Shown piece by piece: positions 63,300 to 64,000 of a DNA stretch of 64,000 bases. This stretch comes from Salvator merianae. Lineage: Eukaryota > Chordata > Lepidosauria > Squamata > Teiidae. Both the position numbers and the translations under genes were made by a program. The DNA is taken from NCBI GenBank assembly GCA_003586115.2, contig QVOM02000072.1, positions 268,919 through 332,918 of the forward strand, in the 5' to 3' direction. Numbering within the stretch: position 1 is the stretch's first letter; every line of letters begins with the position of its first letter. The notes below the pieces were generated by a model. It saw nothing but the letters and a program-made list of their open reading frames with translations, did no database searches and was not told the origin of the DNA.

Positions 63300-63565
63300 T
63301 AAAAGGAATGTTCTTAAAAATCCTCCTTTAATAAAAGGAAACGTTGTTTCCCTTTTGCATTGCCAAAGGAAAAAGGAGGAAACAAAGTGTCCTTCTTGCA
63401 GGCATGGGAGAGACAGGAAAATGGAGATACATTGTTCTTCCTGCAGGCATGGGAGAGAAAGGAGGAGGTATGCATTTTGAGAGTGGACTGTGGTGCCCAG
63501 CCAACTACAGAACAGGGTGTTGCCCAAGATAAATGAAGGATAGCTTCCACTGCATTTTCTCTTTT
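63300..63565. repeat. Dispersed repeat, copy 2 (inverted mate of 40540-40800)
   Basis: GAAACGTTGTTTCCC, GCAGGCATGGGAGAGA twice, GTGGACTGTGGTGCCCAGCC, GAACAGGGTGTTGCCC and AGGATAGCTTCCACTG match the complement of the first copy. Confidence 0.75.
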
Positions 63566-64000
63566 ATTAAAAAACTCAAACAGTAAAAAAAAAAATCAGT
63601 TTGAAGGAGTGAAAGAGGACAGCATGGTGAAAACCAGGAAATATATGCCAGGTGCTGTTCTCTCTTCCCACCCCAATTGTGATGTTCTCACCCTCCTGAG
63701 TACAACGCCCACAACAAAGTCTGTTATTGCATGGGAGGAAATGGGGAGCCCTCCCTCTGCATGTCCCCAAAAAGCACAGTCCCCTCCCAAATAGTCTACT
63801 TGCATGTTCTCACACTACAAAGTAAAAGGGGCTAATGATCTGAAACAGGCTGAGAACTCCCTTAATCTGAATGCAACGTAATCCTGATTTTGGCAATTTA
63901 GTCCCAAAAAACTATGGAAAGGCAAAATCATGTCCGGTCCATGGGAACTGAAGACAGACTATAAACTGATATTGGAACACACCTAAAGTGGCTCAAAAAC

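Larger units (their letters stand above)
62050..63983. mobile_element. Family A element with nested insertions
   Basis: Left end CACATCATAAACTTAATCC and right end AAACTGATATTGGAACACACC are family A termini, with the right terminus partly deleted. Its middle is interrupted (about 62780-63590) by an L1 fragment and a dispersed repeat. Confidence 0.75.

Overview
The window looks like vertebrate nuclear DNA, most likely from a squamate reptile (lizard or gecko-like). This is inferred from the repeats: L2 and CR1/L3-type LINEs, L1 fragments, a tRNA-derived SINE, a Ty3/gypsy relic and many short elements with inverted ends and 3-bp target duplications. It also contains one 300-base run of N. Almost every open frame on either strand is noncoding or transposon-derived.

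The only host genes I can support are a cluster of small three-exon secretoglobin (uteroglobin/Fel d 1-like) genes. Each was assembled by hand from a signal-peptide exon, a phase-1 intron, a core helical exon, a phase-0 intron and a short last exon carrying the C-terminal Cys. Three lie on the + strand: SCGB-1 at 2601-5337, pseudogene SCGB-2 at 8498-9611, and SCGB-3 at 17016-20580. Two lie on the - strand: SCGB-4 at 25358-31058 and SCGB-5 at 51582-56966. SCGB-3 and SCGB-4 face each other tail to tail. SCGB-1 and the SCGB-2 relic are a two-cysteine, uteroglobin-like type. SCGB-3, -4 and -5 have three cysteines, as in chains that form heterodimers. The + strand genes share a CCAAT/TATA upstream module. 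SCGB-1, -3 and -4 have an ATTAAA signal about 180-200 nt past the stop.

Layout: 1-2.4 kb is intergenic with a long TTC repeat. 2.4-5.5 kb is SCGB-1. 5.5-9.9 kb holds a LINE relic and the decayed SCGB-2. 9.9-16.8 kb is intergenic with a hAT-like element filled by a GC-rich satellite and an assembly gap. 16.9-20.8 kb is SCGB-3. 20.8-25.1 kb is repeats. 25.2-31.2 kb is SCGB-4. 31.2-51.2 kb is a 20-kb repeat-dense gene desert. 51.5-57.0 kb is SCGB-5. 57-64 kb is a gypsy protease relic, nested MITEs and LINE fragments.

The encoded proteins would be small secreted alpha-helical proteins that pair through disulfides. Expression site and ligand cannot be read from the sequence. Repeat family letters A-E are my own labels for families seen more than once here.
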